DNA of 64,000 nucleotides from Paracoccus sp. S1E-3 (GTDB taxonomy: Bacteria > Pseudomonadota > Alphaproteobacteria > Rhodobacterales > Rhodobacteraceae), in the NCBI RefSeq assembly GCF_013868135.1, contig NZ_JACEMU010000004.1, forward strand, positions 1,736,001 to 1,800,000, read 5' to 3'. This document shows, piece by piece, positions 1 through 8,767 of the stretch (position 1 is its first letter; the number at the start of each line of letters is the position of its first letter). The position numbers and the translations under genes are program-made. The notes under the pieces were generated by a model. It was not told the DNA's origin and searched no databases. It was given only the letters and a program-made list of their open reading frames with translations.

Positions 1-969
1 GTCGAGGCGCTTTATGCGCAGGTCGACCGGCTGCGCGCCGAAGGCGTGGCGCTGATGTTCTGTTCGCACCGGCTGGACGAAGTGTCCCGCCTTGCCGACC
101 GCATCACCGTGCTGCGCGACGGCAGTGTTGTCCAACGCTCGCTGCGCGGCGAGATGACCGAGGACGGCATGGCCGCCGCCATGGTCGGGCGTGAACTGAC
201 CGACATCTTCCCGCCCAAGGACACCACCACCGGCGAGACGCTGCTGGAGGTGCGCGGCCTCAACGTCCAGAACCTCGTCAAGGATGTCTCCCTGACGCTG
301 CACAAGGGCGAGGTGCTGGGCATCGCGGGCCTTGTCGGATCGGGCCGCACCGAGCTGGCGGAAGGCATCGTCGGCTTGCGTCCCGCGACCGGGGAAATCC
401 GCATCGGCGGCCGGCAGGTGCAGATCCGCAGCCCGCGCGATGCCCGCGCCGCGGGACTGGCCTATCTGACCGAGGATCGCAAGGAAGCCGGGCTGCTGCT
501 GGACAAGAACCTGCCCGTCAACCTGACGCTTTCGGCGCTGGATATGTGGGGTTTCCGCATCGATCCCAAGCGCGAAAAGGCCGAGATGACCCGCGCGCGC
601 AAGGAATTCGACATCCGCGCCGCCTCGGACGAGATGCGGACGGGGGCACTGTCGGGCGGCAACCAGCAGAAGCTTCTGCTGGCCAAGACGATGCTGACCG
701 GCCCCGAAATCGTCATCATCGACGAACCCACGCGCGGCATCGATATCGGCACCAAGCAGCAGATCTATCATTTCGTCCGCGCGCTTGCCCGGCAAGGCAA
801 GGCGGTCATCGTGATCTCGTCCGAACTGCCCGAGGTGATCGGCCTGTCGGACCGGGTGCTGGTCATGCGCATGGGCCGCATCGCCGGCGAGGTGGAAGGC
901 GCGGCCATTACCGAAGAAAACATTGTTCGCCTCGCCATGGGGCTGGACCGCGAGGAGGAGCCCGCGTGA
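1..969 (+). CDS. Sugar ABC transporter ATP-binding protein (RbsA/MglA-like), 5' end outside window
   Basis: This is the C-terminal part of a tandem-ATPase sugar importer subunit; the reading frame is open from base 1. The visible part starts in the end of the first ABC domain (FCSHRLDEV, the switch-histidine region). It then contains the complete second domain, with a degenerate Walker A (GSGRTE), the signature LSGGNQQK and the Walker B IVIIDEPTRGIDIG. A degenerate second Walker A is normal in this family, where the first site hydrolyses ATP. The TGA stop overlaps the GTG start of the permease gene, so the two are co-translated. It energises uptake of a monosaccharide across the inner membrane. 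The substrate cannot be read from the sequence. Confidence 0.93.
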   Translation, partial: VEALYAQVDRLRAEGVALMFCSHRLDEVSRLADRITVLRDGSVVQRSLRGEMTEDGMAAAMVGRELTDIFPPKDTTTGETLLEVRGLNVQNLVKDVSLTLHKGEVLGIAGLVGSGRTELAEGIVGLRPATGEIRIGGRQVQIRSPRDARAAGLAYLTEDRKEAGLLLDKNLPVNLTLSALDMWGFRIDPKREKAEMTRARKEFDIRAASDEMRTGALSGGNQQKLLLAKTMLTGPEIVIIDEPTRGIDIGTKQQIYHFVRALARQGKAVIVISSELPEVIGLSDRVLVMRMGRIAGEVEGAAITEENIVRLAMGLDREEEPA

Positions 970-1931
970 AACGTATCGACCTGCATGTCTGGGGGCCGCT
1001 GATCGCCCTGATCGGGCTGTTCATTCTAGGCGCTTTGCTGAACCCGGCCTTTCTCGCCCCGGCGAACCTGTCCAACGTGCTGGCGCGTTCGGCCTTTATC
1101 GGGCTGATCGCCATCGGCATGACCTTTGTGATCACACAGGGCGGCCTTGATCTGTCGGTGGGGTCGATGGCGGCCTTTCTGGCCGGCATCACCATCATGG
1201 CGATGAATGCGCTGGTGCCGATCGTCGGCGAGAGCTGGGGCACCATCCTGCTTGGGATGGGCGTGGCGCTGCTGGGCGGGATCGCCGCCGGGTATGTCAA
1301 TGGCGCGCTGATCACCAAGGCCCGGATCGAGGCATTCATTGTCACCCTCGGCACCATGGGGATCTTCCGGTCGCTGGTGACCTGGCTTGCCGATGGCGGC
1401 ACGCTCAGCCTCGATTCGGGGCTGCGCAGCATCTATCGGCCGGTCTATTTCGGCGGCCTCGGCTGGCTGACTTGGCCGATCATCGTCTTCGCCATCGCCG
1501 CGGTGCTGGGCGAATGGACCATGCGCCACACCCGCTTCGGCCGCCATGTCGAGGCGATCGGGTCGAATGACCGCGTCGCCCGCTATTCCGCCGTCGATGT
1601 CGAACGGGTCCGGCTGGCCACCTATGTGCTGCTGGGCGTCCTGGTCGGCGTCGCCACGATCCTCTATGTGCCCCGGCTCGGCTCGGCCTCCGGTTCCACC
1701 GGCGTCCTGTGGGAGCTGGAGGCGATCGCCGCCGTCATCATCGGGGGCACCGCATTGAAAGGCGGCCGGGGCCGGGTCTGGGGCACCGTGGTGGGCGTCC
1801 TGATCCTGTCGATGATCGACAATATCCTGAACCTGACGGACCTTGTCAGCCCCTACCTGAACGGGGCGATTCAGGGCGTCATCATCGTCCTTGCTGTGGT
1901 GTTGCAGCGGGAAAAACGCACCGCAGAGTAG
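966..1931 (+). CDS. Sugar ABC transporter permease (RbsC-like)
   Basis: A 321-residue hydrophobic protein with about 8-10 predicted membrane segments. It carries the family hallmark GMTFVITQGGLDLSVGS near residues 55-71, which places it in the ribose/xylose/galactose permease family (BPD_transp_2). The chosen start is GTG at 966, overlapping the ATPase stop as GTGA; an upstream extension would only be the shadow of the ATPase frame. It forms the translocation pore with the ATPase and receives sugar from the binding protein encoded 22 bases downstream. Its length is typical. Confidence 0.94.
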   Translation: MKRIDLHVWGPLIALIGLFILGALLNPAFLAPANLSNVLARSAFIGLIAIGMTFVITQGGLDLSVGSMAAFLAGITIMAMNALVPIVGESWGTILLGMGVALLGGIAAGYVNGALITKARIEAFIVTLGTMGIFRSLVTWLADGGTLSLDSGLRSIYRPVYFGGLGWLTWPIIVFAIAAVLGEWTMRHTRFGRHVEAIGSNDRVARYSAVDVERVRLATYVLLGVLVGVATILYVPRLGSASGSTGVLWELEAIAAVIIGGTALKGGRGRVWGTVVGVLILSMIDNILNLTDLVSPYLNGAIQGVIIVLAVVLQREKRTAE

Positions 1932-1953
1932 CGGTTTTTGGGGAGGAAGTGGA

Positions 1954-2916
1954 ATGAAACGTCGCAATCTGATGAAACTGCCGCTGGCGGCGGCGGCGCT
2001 GTCGCTGACCATCGGCGCGGGCTTCGCGCAGGACGCGGAAAAGGTCGTGATCGGGGTGTCGATCCCTTCGGCCACGCATGGCTTCATGGGCGGTCTGAAC
2101 TGGCACGCGCAGGACACCATCAAGCGGCTGGGCGAGACCTATCCGAACCTGGAATTCGTGCTGGCCACGGCGCCGGACGTGGGCAAGCAGGTCTCGGATA
2201 TCGAAGACATGCTGGCCACCCGCAACATCGACGGACTGGTGGTGCTGCCCTTCGAATCCGAGCCGCTGACCGATCCGGTCAAGCAGGTGAAGGCGGCGGG
2301 CAAATTCGTCACCGTCGTCGACCGCGGCCTTTCCGAGGAAGGGATCGAGGATCTGTATGTCGCCGGCGACAACGCCGCCTTCGGCCGCGTCGCGGGCGAA
2401 TATTTCCGCGACAATCTGAAGGCGGGCGGCAAGATCGTGGTGCTGCGCGGCATTCCGACCACGCTGGACAACGAACGGGTCGAGGCATTTCAGGCCGCGC
2501 TGGAAGGATCCGACAAGCAGATCCTTGATATGCAATATGCCAACTGGAACCGCGACGACGCCTTCAACGTCATGCAGGACTATCTGGCCAAATACCCGGA
2601 AATCGACGCCGTCTGGGCAGCCGATGACGACATGGCGGTGGGCGTTCTGGAAGCCATCGCCCAGGCCGGCCGCGAGGACCAGATGGTCGTCGTCGGCGGC
2701 GCTGGCATGAAGGACATCATCAAGCGGATCATGGACAAGGACCCGCAGCTGCCGGTGAACGTGACCTATCCGCCGGCGCTGATCTCCTCGGCGATCGAGA
2801 TGACGGCGCTGAATTTCGTGTCGAATGCACCGATGACCGGGCGCTACATCATCAGCAGCCAGCTGATCACCCCCGAAAACGCCGAGTCGTTCTACTTCCC
2901 CGACAGCCCGTTCTGA
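1954..2916 (+). CDS. Sugar ABC transporter periplasmic binding protein (RbsB-like)
   Basis: A 320-residue periplasmic binding protein of the type 1 (Peripla_BP_4) family. The N-terminus KRRNLMKLPLAAAALSLTIG followed by AGFAQ is a signal peptide with cleavage near residue 24. The mature protein begins with a typical strand (KVVIGVSIPSATHGFMGGL), and the hinge region and WAADDDMAVGVLEA fit sugar binders. The start at 1954 is set by GGGAGG at 1941-1946; an ATG-led extension from 1891 would overlap the permease. It is the last gene of the operon and is followed by a strong terminator. The ligand is unknown. Confidence 0.94.
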   Translation: MKRRNLMKLPLAAAALSLTIGAGFAQDAEKVVIGVSIPSATHGFMGGLNWHAQDTIKRLGETYPNLEFVLATAPDVGKQVSDIEDMLATRNIDGLVVLPFESEPLTDPVKQVKAAGKFVTVVDRGLSEEGIEDLYVAGDNAAFGRVAGEYFRDNLKAGGKIVVLRGIPTTLDNERVEAFQAALEGSDKQILDMQYANWNRDDAFNVMQDYLAKYPEIDAVWAADDDMAVGVLEAIAQAGREDQMVVVGGAGMKDIIKRIMDKDPQLPVNVTYPPALISSAIEMTALNFVSNAPMTGRYIISSQLITPENAESFYFPDSPF

Positions 2917-2940
2917 TCCGGGCAGGCGACGCAGGACACG

Positions 2941-2969
2941 ACGCCGGGCACCCGCTTGCCCGGCGTTTT
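2941..2969 (+). terminator. Rho-independent terminator of the sugar ABC operon
   Basis: A perfect 10-bp inverted repeat, ACGCCGGGCA / TGCCCGGCGT, with a 6-base loop. It is followed by a short T tract (TTTTC). It lies 25 bases after the binding-protein stop and before the sulfotransferase, separating the transporter from the polysaccharide locus. Confidence 0.85.
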
Positions 2970-3028
2970 CATTTGCCGCCATGCGCGCTTCGGCCCATGC
3001 TGGGCGGGCAGTCGGGACGGGGCCGGAA

Positions 3029-3937
3029 ATGCTGAAAAAGATCATCTATGTTGCGGGTTACGGACGCAGCGGATCGACCCTGCTGGACATGATGCTGTCG
3101 AGCCACCCGGACGTCTTCGGCGCCGGCGAGATGTCGACCATCTGCCGCCATGTCTGGCCCAATGACGAATTCTGCGCCTGCCACAACCGGGTGCGCGCCT
3201 GTCCCCTGTGGTCGGGCGTGATGGCGGAATGGCTGGCCGGCGGCATCGACCCGGCCGCCCATGCCCGCCTGCAGCAGAAGATCGAACCGGTGGTCGCCCC
3301 GGCCCGCATCCTCGGCGGGACAACGGCGCGGCAATATGCGCAGCAGACGCTGGCATTGCTGCGGATCACCGCCGCCCATCGCGGCCAGCCAGTGCTGCTG
3401 GACAGTTCCAAAGCCCCCGGCCGGGCGCTGGCGCTGGCGGCGGCGGCGGCCGATGCGGGGCTGGATTTCCGCGCCATCCATCTGGTCCGCGATCCCCGTG
3501 CGGTGGCCTGGTCCATGTCAAAGCCGATGAAGATCGACACCGAGGCGGGCGTGCAGAAGCGCATCCGCGCCCATCCCGCCTGGCGCACCGCCCTGCGCTG
3601 GAGCTATGTGAACGCCGGGGCCGACGCGCTGATGCGCCGCCTGCCCGAGACCCGCGCAATCCGCATCCGATACGAGGATCTCGTCGCCCATCCGGCGGAA
3701 ACGCTGGCCCTGATCGGGCTGGCTGTGGACCTGCCCGAACTGGCCAAGCGCGGCGCGGCGATTGCCGAAGGCCAGCCAATCGCCGCCGAGCATCAGGTCG
3801 CCGGCAGTCGCATCCGCATGTCGGGACCGATGGCGCTAAAGGCCGACCTGCATTGGCAGGACCGCATGGCCCCGGCCGCGCGCGCGCAGGTCGAACGGAT
3901 CACCGCCGGACGGATGCGGCGCTATGGATATGAGTGA
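3029..3937 (+). CDS. Sulfotransferase family protein
   Basis: A 302-residue PAPS-dependent sulfotransferase (Sulfotransfer_3-like). The 5'-phosphosulfate loop is seen as AGYGRSGST at residues 9-17, and the 3'-phosphate site as LVRDPRAVAWSM near residues 154-165. The C-terminal RIRYEDLVAHPAETL is the usual YEDL block. I chose ATG 3029, behind a GGGACGGGG stretch, because the extension to 2981 is not conserved-looking and runs close to the terminator. Its 3' end overlaps the convergent O-antigen ligase-like gene by 16 bases. Together with the second sulfotransferase at 16.8 kb it suggests sulfation of the local polysaccharide or of a lipid-linked intermediate. The acceptor is unknown. Confidence 0.85.
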   Translation: MLKKIIYVAGYGRSGSTLLDMMLSSHPDVFGAGEMSTICRHVWPNDEFCACHNRVRACPLWSGVMAEWLAGGIDPAAHARLQQKIEPVVAPARILGGTTARQYAQQTLALLRITAAHRGQPVLLDSSKAPGRALALAAAAADAGLDFRAIHLVRDPRAVAWSMSKPMKIDTEAGVQKRIRAHPAWRTALRWSYVNAGADALMRRLPETRAIRIRYEDLVAHPAETLALIGLAVDLPELAKRGAAIAEGQPIAAEHQVAGSRIRMSGPMALKADLHWQDRMAPAARAQVERITAGRMRRYGYE

Positions 3938-5199
3938 TCCCACGCCTCCTCGGGTTCGGGCGGGGCAAGGCTGATCGCCAGCGCCAGAAACCACGGCACC
4001 GCCCAGAATCGGGCGTAGAAATGCGCCAGTCCGTTCTGCACCAGCGCCAGCATGATGACGGTGGTGACGGTCAGCACGCCATACCAGCGCGCCCGCTTGG
4101 ACAGCAGCAGCGGCAGGCCGACCAGTATCCCCGTTGCCATCAGCCCGAAATGGCCCAGCAGGCTGATAAGGCCGCCCTCGGCCAGCAGCAGCAGATAGGT
4201 GTTGTGGACCGGCGCCCCGAAGGCGCTGATGGTGCGGTATTGATCGGCGCCCAGCCCCAGGAAGATGGTGCCGCGGGTGATGCCGTAAGCCTCGCGGATC
4301 AGATACATGCGGTCGGAAAAGGTGCCGGCCTCGTCCATGTTGCCGGTCTCCAGCGCGCCGAGGACGCGCTCGACGAAGATGTCGGGCAAGAACAGCTCGC
4401 CCCACATCAGCGTCACGAAGATCAGCGCCGCCCCGGCCACCGCCATGCCCAGCAGCAGCCGGATCGCCCCGCTGAGCAGCGCCAGACAGATCGCGCCGAT
4501 CACGGTCAGGAAGAAGCCGGTATTCGATCCCGTCTGCAACAGTCCATGCGCCAGCGGCACGATGATCACGATCAGCATCGGCAGGCGGATCTGGCGGATG
4601 AAATACAGCCACAGGCTGAAGGTGATGGCGATCGCGGTCAGGGCGGCGGCGGCGTTTTCACGCTCGACCAGCGAGGCCAGCCGGCCGCTGGGGGTCACGA
4701 AGCGGAAATCCTTGGGCGCATAGGCCATGTACCAGGCCCCGTGCAGCATGACGAAGACCATGGCGGCGACGAAGACCTTGATGAGGAACAGCACCTCGGC
4801 GCGGGGGCGCTGCAACAGCAGCATCGGCACCACGAGAAGCGAAAAGCAGTATTGCGCCACCACCGTCAGCCCCGCGACCAGATCGCCATGGATGGCCGAT
4901 CCCGCCAGCAGCCCGAAGGCCAGCATGAAGACGCTGCAATACCACACGATCGAGGCGCGGCCGAACGGCATCAGCGGCAACCGCCCCTGCGCATACATGA
5001 GCAGCAGCGCCAGCAGCAGGAACAGATCGCTCAGCGTGACATAGGCGAAACTGGCGCGCAGATAGTTCATCGGCGACAGGAACACCGCCACCGCCATCAG
5101 GATCAGGTCGGCGCGCCAGAAGGTTGGCCGCGGCGCGGCACGCTCTCCCGCCAATTCGGGCGCAAACGTAAAATCACTCACGTCCCTGGACCCGTTCAT
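3922..5199 (-). CDS. O-antigen ligase / polymerase-like membrane protein
   Basis: A 425-residue polytopic membrane protein with about 10-12 hydrophobic segments. A large periplasmic loop around residues 270-320 carries RVLGALETGNMDEAGTFSDR and LGLGADQYRTISAFGAPVHN. That G.G..(Q/N)....G..(V/A)HN loop pattern is typical of the Wzy_C/O-antigen ligase family, whose members either polymerise repeat units or attach glycans to lipid A core. Ligase and polymerase cannot be separated by sequence alone. It is encoded alone on the minus strand, convergent with the sulfotransferase and divergent from the next glycosyltransferase. Context supports a role in assembling the local exopolysaccharide. Confidence 0.83.
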   Translation of the reverse strand: MNGSRDVSDFTFAPELAGERAAPRPTFWRADLILMAVAVFLSPMNYLRASFAYVTLSDLFLLLALLLMYAQGRLPLMPFGRASIVWYCSVFMLAFGLLAGSAIHGDLVAGLTVVAQYCFSLLVVPMLLLQRPRAEVLFLIKVFVAAMVFVMLHGAWYMAYAPKDFRFVTPSGRLASLVERENAAAALTAIAITFSLWLYFIRQIRLPMLIVIIVPLAHGLLQTGSNTGFFLTVIGAICLALLSGAIRLLLGMAVAGAALIFVTLMWGELFLPDIFVERVLGALETGNMDEAGTFSDRMYLIREAYGITRGTIFLGLGADQYRTISAFGAPVHNTYLLLLAEGGLISLLGHFGLMATGILVGLPLLLSKRARWYGVLTVTTVIMLALVQNGLAHFYARFWAVPWFLALAISLAPPEPEEAWDHSYP

Positions 5200-5305
5200 G
5201 CAGACATCCCGGGGATTATGCGGCGCGTCCGATCACATCGCAAGGCGGTTGTCGGGGGGGCTGGGCATGTTAGGGTCGGGACAGCCGCCCCCGGAAGGAG
5301 CCACC

Positions 5306-6478
5306 ATGTCGCCTACCCGCATCCTCTTTCCCTTCGCCGGCAATACCGGGCTGGGGGGCAGCCATGTCTCGGCGCTGGATCTGATCGCGGGGCTGGACCG
5401 CGACCGCTTCGCGCCGATGATCCTGCTGCACCAGCACGCCGGACGGGTGGGGGAATATGCGGCGGATCTGGGTCTGGATTTCGAGATCGCCGAGAACCTG
5501 CCGCTGCTGCGCAGCCGCAACAGCCCGCGCAAGGGCGATGTCGGGATGGCACGCTATGCGCTGGTGAACCTGCGCCGGATGGTGGCCGAGATCCGCCGGC
5601 TGGACCCGCAGATCATCCACACCAACGAGGGGCGCATCCACACCAACTGGGCGCTGCCCACGCGGCTGGCCGGGCGCCGGCACCTGTGGCACCACCGTCA
5701 GGACCCGCGCGCCTTCGGGGTCAACAAGCTGGCGCCGCTGTTATCGGACCAGATCGTCAGCGTCTCGTATTTCGCACGACCGGCGGCCCCGATCCGCAAT
5801 ATCGACAACCGCTTCGCCGTGGTGCGCAGCCCCTTCGACTTCAGCGCCGCCATCCCCGCCAAAGCCGCCGCGCGTCAGGCCATCCTGACCGAGATGGGCC
5901 TGCCCGCCGACAGCCTGCTGCTGGGCTGGTTCGGCACCCTGACCGAACGCAAGAAGCCCACCCGCTTCGTCGAGGCGGTGGCCGAGATCGCCCGCGCCAT
6001 GCCCGACCGTCCTGTCCATGGCCTGCTGTTCGGCGGCGAGGTCGAGACCCATTCGGCGCTGAACCGGCGCTGCGCCGAACGCGCGGCGGCGGCGGGCATC
6101 GCGCCGAACATCCACCTGATGGGCTTCCGCAGCCCGCTGACGCACTATATGGCCGGTGTCGATGTCAGCCTGGTGACGGCCCTGAACGAGCCTTTCGGGC
6201 GCACCCTGATCGAATCGATGCATCTGGGGACACCTGTCATCGCCACCGCCCATGGCGGCAATCCCGAGGCGATCACCGACGGCCAGACCGGCTTTCTGGT
6301 GGAACCCGAAAGCCCGGCGGCCTTCATCGCGCCGTTGCGGCGATTGATGGAAACGCCCGGTCTTTATGACCGTATCGCCCAAGCAGCCCGCACCGATGTC
6401 ACCGCGAAATACGGGCGCGAGACCCATATCCGCCAGATGTCCGAGATCTATGACCGGCTGTCGCCCCCGCGCGCCTGA
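5306..6478 (+). CDS. Glycosyltransferase family 4 protein
   Basis: A 390-residue GT-B fold glycosyltransferase. The N-terminal acceptor domain opens with ILFPFAGNTGLGGSHVSALD, and the C-terminal nucleotide-sugar domain has GWFGTLTERKKPTRFVEA and the E-x7-E motif region EPFGRTLIESMHLGTPVIAT. The start ATG 5306 has GGAAGGAG at 5293-5300; the longer frame from 5198 lacks a site. It probably adds one sugar of the repeat unit on the cytoplasmic face of the inner membrane. Donor and linkage are unknown. It stands between a divergent membrane protein gene and a convergent regulator gene. Confidence 0.88.
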   Translation: MSPTRILFPFAGNTGLGGSHVSALDLIAGLDRDRFAPMILLHQHAGRVGEYAADLGLDFEIAENLPLLRSRNSPRKGDVGMARYALVNLRRMVAEIRRLDPQIIHTNEGRIHTNWALPTRLAGRRHLWHHRQDPRAFGVNKLAPLLSDQIVSVSYFARPAAPIRNIDNRFAVVRSPFDFSAAIPAKAAARQAILTEMGLPADSLLLGWFGTLTERKKPTRFVEAVAEIARAMPDRPVHGLLFGGEVETHSALNRRCAERAAAAGIAPNIHLMGFRSPLTHYMAGVDVSLVTALNEPFGRTLIESMHLGTPVIATAHGGNPEAITDGQTGFLVEPESPAAFIAPLRRLMETPGLYDRIAQAARTDVTAKYGRETHIRQMSEIYDRLSPPRA

Positions 6479-6481
6479 GAG

Positions 6482-7546
6482 TCAGTCGCGGCCCGGCGCC
6501 TCTCCGCTGCCGTTGCCGTTGCCGGGGCCAGTGCCCGGCAACTCGGCCAGGTGGACGGCGCGCAGCAGGTTGATGACCTCGGATTGTCGCGAGGCGCCGC
6601 TTTTCTGATAGATGTTGCGCAGGTGGTAGTTCACAGTCGGCTTGGCGATGCCCATCAGCTCGCCGATCTGGTCCAGCCGCAGTCCTTCGGCCAGAAGGCT
6701 CGCCAGACGCGTCTCGGTCGGCGTCAGGCCGATCGCATCGGCCACCAGCCGCCACCCCAGCGCCCCCCCGTGGGCCGAGGGAAAGATCGCGGCGGCGAAG
6801 ATGGTCTCGACTTCGTCGGACTGGGTCAGGGCCAGCGTGACGACGAACAGGTGCTGGGCCGCATTGCCGCGCGACACGCCGGTGGGGATCATGCGGAAAT
6901 CCAGCACGCCCGGCCGCGGCCGGCCAAAGCGCGTCGGCCCGCGCGCGGACGCCCCGACATGACGGACCATCCAGGCGCGGATCGCCTCGGTATTGGTGCG
7001 CGACAGGCTGCGCGCCAGCCGGTTGCTGAAGATCAGCTGGGCATGGGCGTCGAACAGCTCCACCCCGAAGGACAGCCGGTCCATCAGTGCCTGGCAGGCC
7101 AGCAATTGGGGCGAGCCCTCCGCGGCCTGCTGCCGGGTGACAGCGCCCGCGCGGACGCGGGCGATCTGGCGCAGCTGTGTTTCCAGCGAGGCGACCAGCA
7201 GGTCTATATCGACCGGCTTGGCCAGATAGTCATCCGCCCCCGCCAGCTTGCCGGCGACGATATCGGCGCGCTCTCCGAATTCAGAGATCACGATGATCGG
7301 CATCTCCGCCAGATCGGGCCTGTCGCGGCGGATCTGCTGCAGCAGCACCATGCCGTCATGACCCGGCAGGGCCTGATCGCACAGCATCGCATCCGGGATA
7401 TTCTCCTGCAGCAGCGTCAAGGCATAGGCGTGATCCTGAACCGAGGCGACACTGAAGCCATGATGGGCCAGCCCGTTGCCGACGTGGATCTGCAGATCGG
7501 GATCGGCGGTGCACACCAGCACCCGCCTTTTGCGCAGGGGCGTCAA
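6482..7546 (-). CDS. Orphan response regulator with LuxR-type DNA-binding domain
   Basis: About 354 residues. The receiver domain at residues 8-125 has the phosphoacceptor D57 in MLCDQALPGHDG and the conserved lysine K110 in DDYLAKP; the usual acidic pair is reduced to the region TADPD. A middle segment (about 150-260) resembles a degenerate PAS-like linker. The C-terminus carries a LuxR/GerE helix-turn-helix (LTPTETRLASLLAEGLRLDQ and following). No kinase gene is adjacent, so it may be a regulator dedicated to the polysaccharide locus. The start is odd: TTG 7546 is assumed, but the AGGAGG at 7562-7567 is spaced ideally for CTG 7555 and too far from TTG. Confidence 0.87.
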   Translation of the reverse strand: MTPLRKRRVLVCTADPDLQIHVGNGLAHHGFSVASVQDHAYALTLLQENIPDAMLCDQALPGHDGMVLLQQIRRDRPDLAEMPIIVISEFGERADIVAGKLAGADDYLAKPVDIDLLVASLETQLRQIARVRAGAVTRQQAAEGSPQLLACQALMDRLSFGVELFDAHAQLIFSNRLARSLSRTNTEAIRAWMVRHVGASARGPTRFGRPRPGVLDFRMIPTGVSRGNAAQHLFVVTLALTQSDEVETIFAAAIFPSAHGGALGWRLVADAIGLTPTETRLASLLAEGLRLDQIGELMGIAKPTVNYHLRNIYQKSGASRQSEVINLLRAVHLAELPGTGPGNGNGSGEAPGRD

Positions 7547-7591
7547 ACTGTCCAGAATCAGCCTCCTGTCATGCGGGATGCTGGCGGGTGG

Positions 7592-8767
7592 TCAGGCGCT
7601 TGCATCGGCCAGCACCTCCAGCAGGCCCGCGGAAATGGCGTCCAGTTCAGCGGCGGTCCAGGTCGGGTCGACCAGAAAGGCCAGGCTGGTCTGGCCCAGT
7701 TCGCGGGCGATGGGCAACGGCGCCTCGGGGTGGTTACCGGGACCGGCAAAGACCTGTTCCAGATAGATCTCGGAACAGCTGCCCGAAAATACCGGCAGGC
7801 CGCGCGCGTTCACCGCCGCCAGAACCCGGTCGCGGTCCCAGCCGGGGGCCAGCCGATCTGGGCGCAGATAGGCATAGAAACGATACCAGGCATGGGTCAG
7901 CCCCTGCTGCGGCTGCGGAATGCGCAACAGATCGGAGGCCCCCAGCGCCGCCGCCAGCCGGCCCGCATTGGCGGCGCGGGTGGCCCGCCATTCCGGCAAC
8001 CGGCGCAGCTGCACCCGGCCGATGGCGGCCGAAGGGCCGGTCATGCGCAGGTTGGTGCCGGGGCCGGCGGCGTGCAGCCAGCGGAAACCCGGCGGCGGGT
8101 CGGGGGCGAAGACCAGGGCGCGGTCCTTGCCATGGTCCTTGAAGCTCCAGATCCGGTCGTAAAGTGCCTCGTCATCGGTGACGATCATGCCGCCCTCGCC
8201 CCCGGTCGAGATGATCTTGTCCTGGCAGAAGGAATAGGAGCCGAGCGTCCCAAACCCCCCGAGCGGGCGGTCGCCGATCCGCGCGCCATGGGACTGGGCG
8301 CAATCCTCGATCACCCACAGCCCGTGCTGATCCGCCAGCGCCATGATGGCGGGCATGTCGCAGGGCCAGCCGGCCAGATGCACCGGAATGATGCCACGGG
8401 TGCGCGGGGTGATCCGCTCGGCAATGGTTTCGGGGGTGATGTTGCCGCTGTCGCGGTCGATCTCGGCGAAGACCGGGCGGCCGCCCGCCAGCAGCACGCA
8501 ACTGGCCGAGACGACGAAGCTGCGCGGGCTGACGATCACCTCGTCCCCCGGCTGCAGATCCAGCGCGCGCAGCGCCGCATCCAGCGTCAGCGAGCCATTG
8601 GCCATCGCAATCGCATGGACGCTGCCGTTATGGGCCGCGAACTCGTCTTCGAAGGCGCGCACATCGGGGCCTGTCCAGGCGTTGACCCGACCCGAGCGCA
8701 GCACCTCGGTCACCGCTTCGATCTGTTCATCGTCGAAAACCGGCCATGTCTGCGGGCGTTGCATCAT
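7592..8767 (-). CDS. DegT/DnrJ/EryC1-type sugar aminotransferase
   Basis: A 391-residue PLP-dependent nucleotide-sugar aminotransferase. The Schiff-base lysine is K184 in SYSFCQDKIISTGGEGG, and IEDCAQSHGA holds the cofactor-binding Asp. Such enzymes transaminate 3- or 4-keto sugars made by SDR dehydratases, and a WbpM/CapD-type 4,6-dehydratase is encoded at 18.0 kb in the same locus. The ATG overlaps the stop of the PIG-L gene by ATGA, and it is the last gene of the minus-strand cassette PGT, formyltransferase, PIG-L, aminotransferase. It likely makes the amino sugar later acylated. The exact substrate is unknown. Confidence 0.92.
   Translation of the reverse strand: MMQRPQTWPVFDDEQIEAVTEVLRSGRVNAWTGPDVRAFEDEFAAHNGSVHAIAMANGSLTLDAALRALDLQPGDEVIVSPRSFVVSASCVLLAGGRPVFAEIDRDSGNITPETIAERITPRTRGIIPVHLAGWPCDMPAIMALADQHGLWVIEDCAQSHGARIGDRPLGGFGTLGSYSFCQDKIISTGGEGGMIVTDDEALYDRIWSFKDHGKDRALVFAPDPPPGFRWLHAAGPGTNLRMTGPSAAIGRVQLRRLPEWRATRAANAGRLAAALGASDLLRIPQPQQGLTHAWYRFYAYLRPDRLAPGWDRDRVLAAVNARGLPVFSGSCSEIYLEQVFAGPGNHPEAPLPIARELGQTSLAFLVDPTWTAAELDAISAGLLEVLADASA

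Noticed and set aside
3934..6369. An 811-codon plus-strand frame running through the O-antigen ligase-like and glycosyltransferase genes
   Set aside because: Gln/His/Arg-rich low-complexity translation across two well-supported genes in other frames; no start signal.
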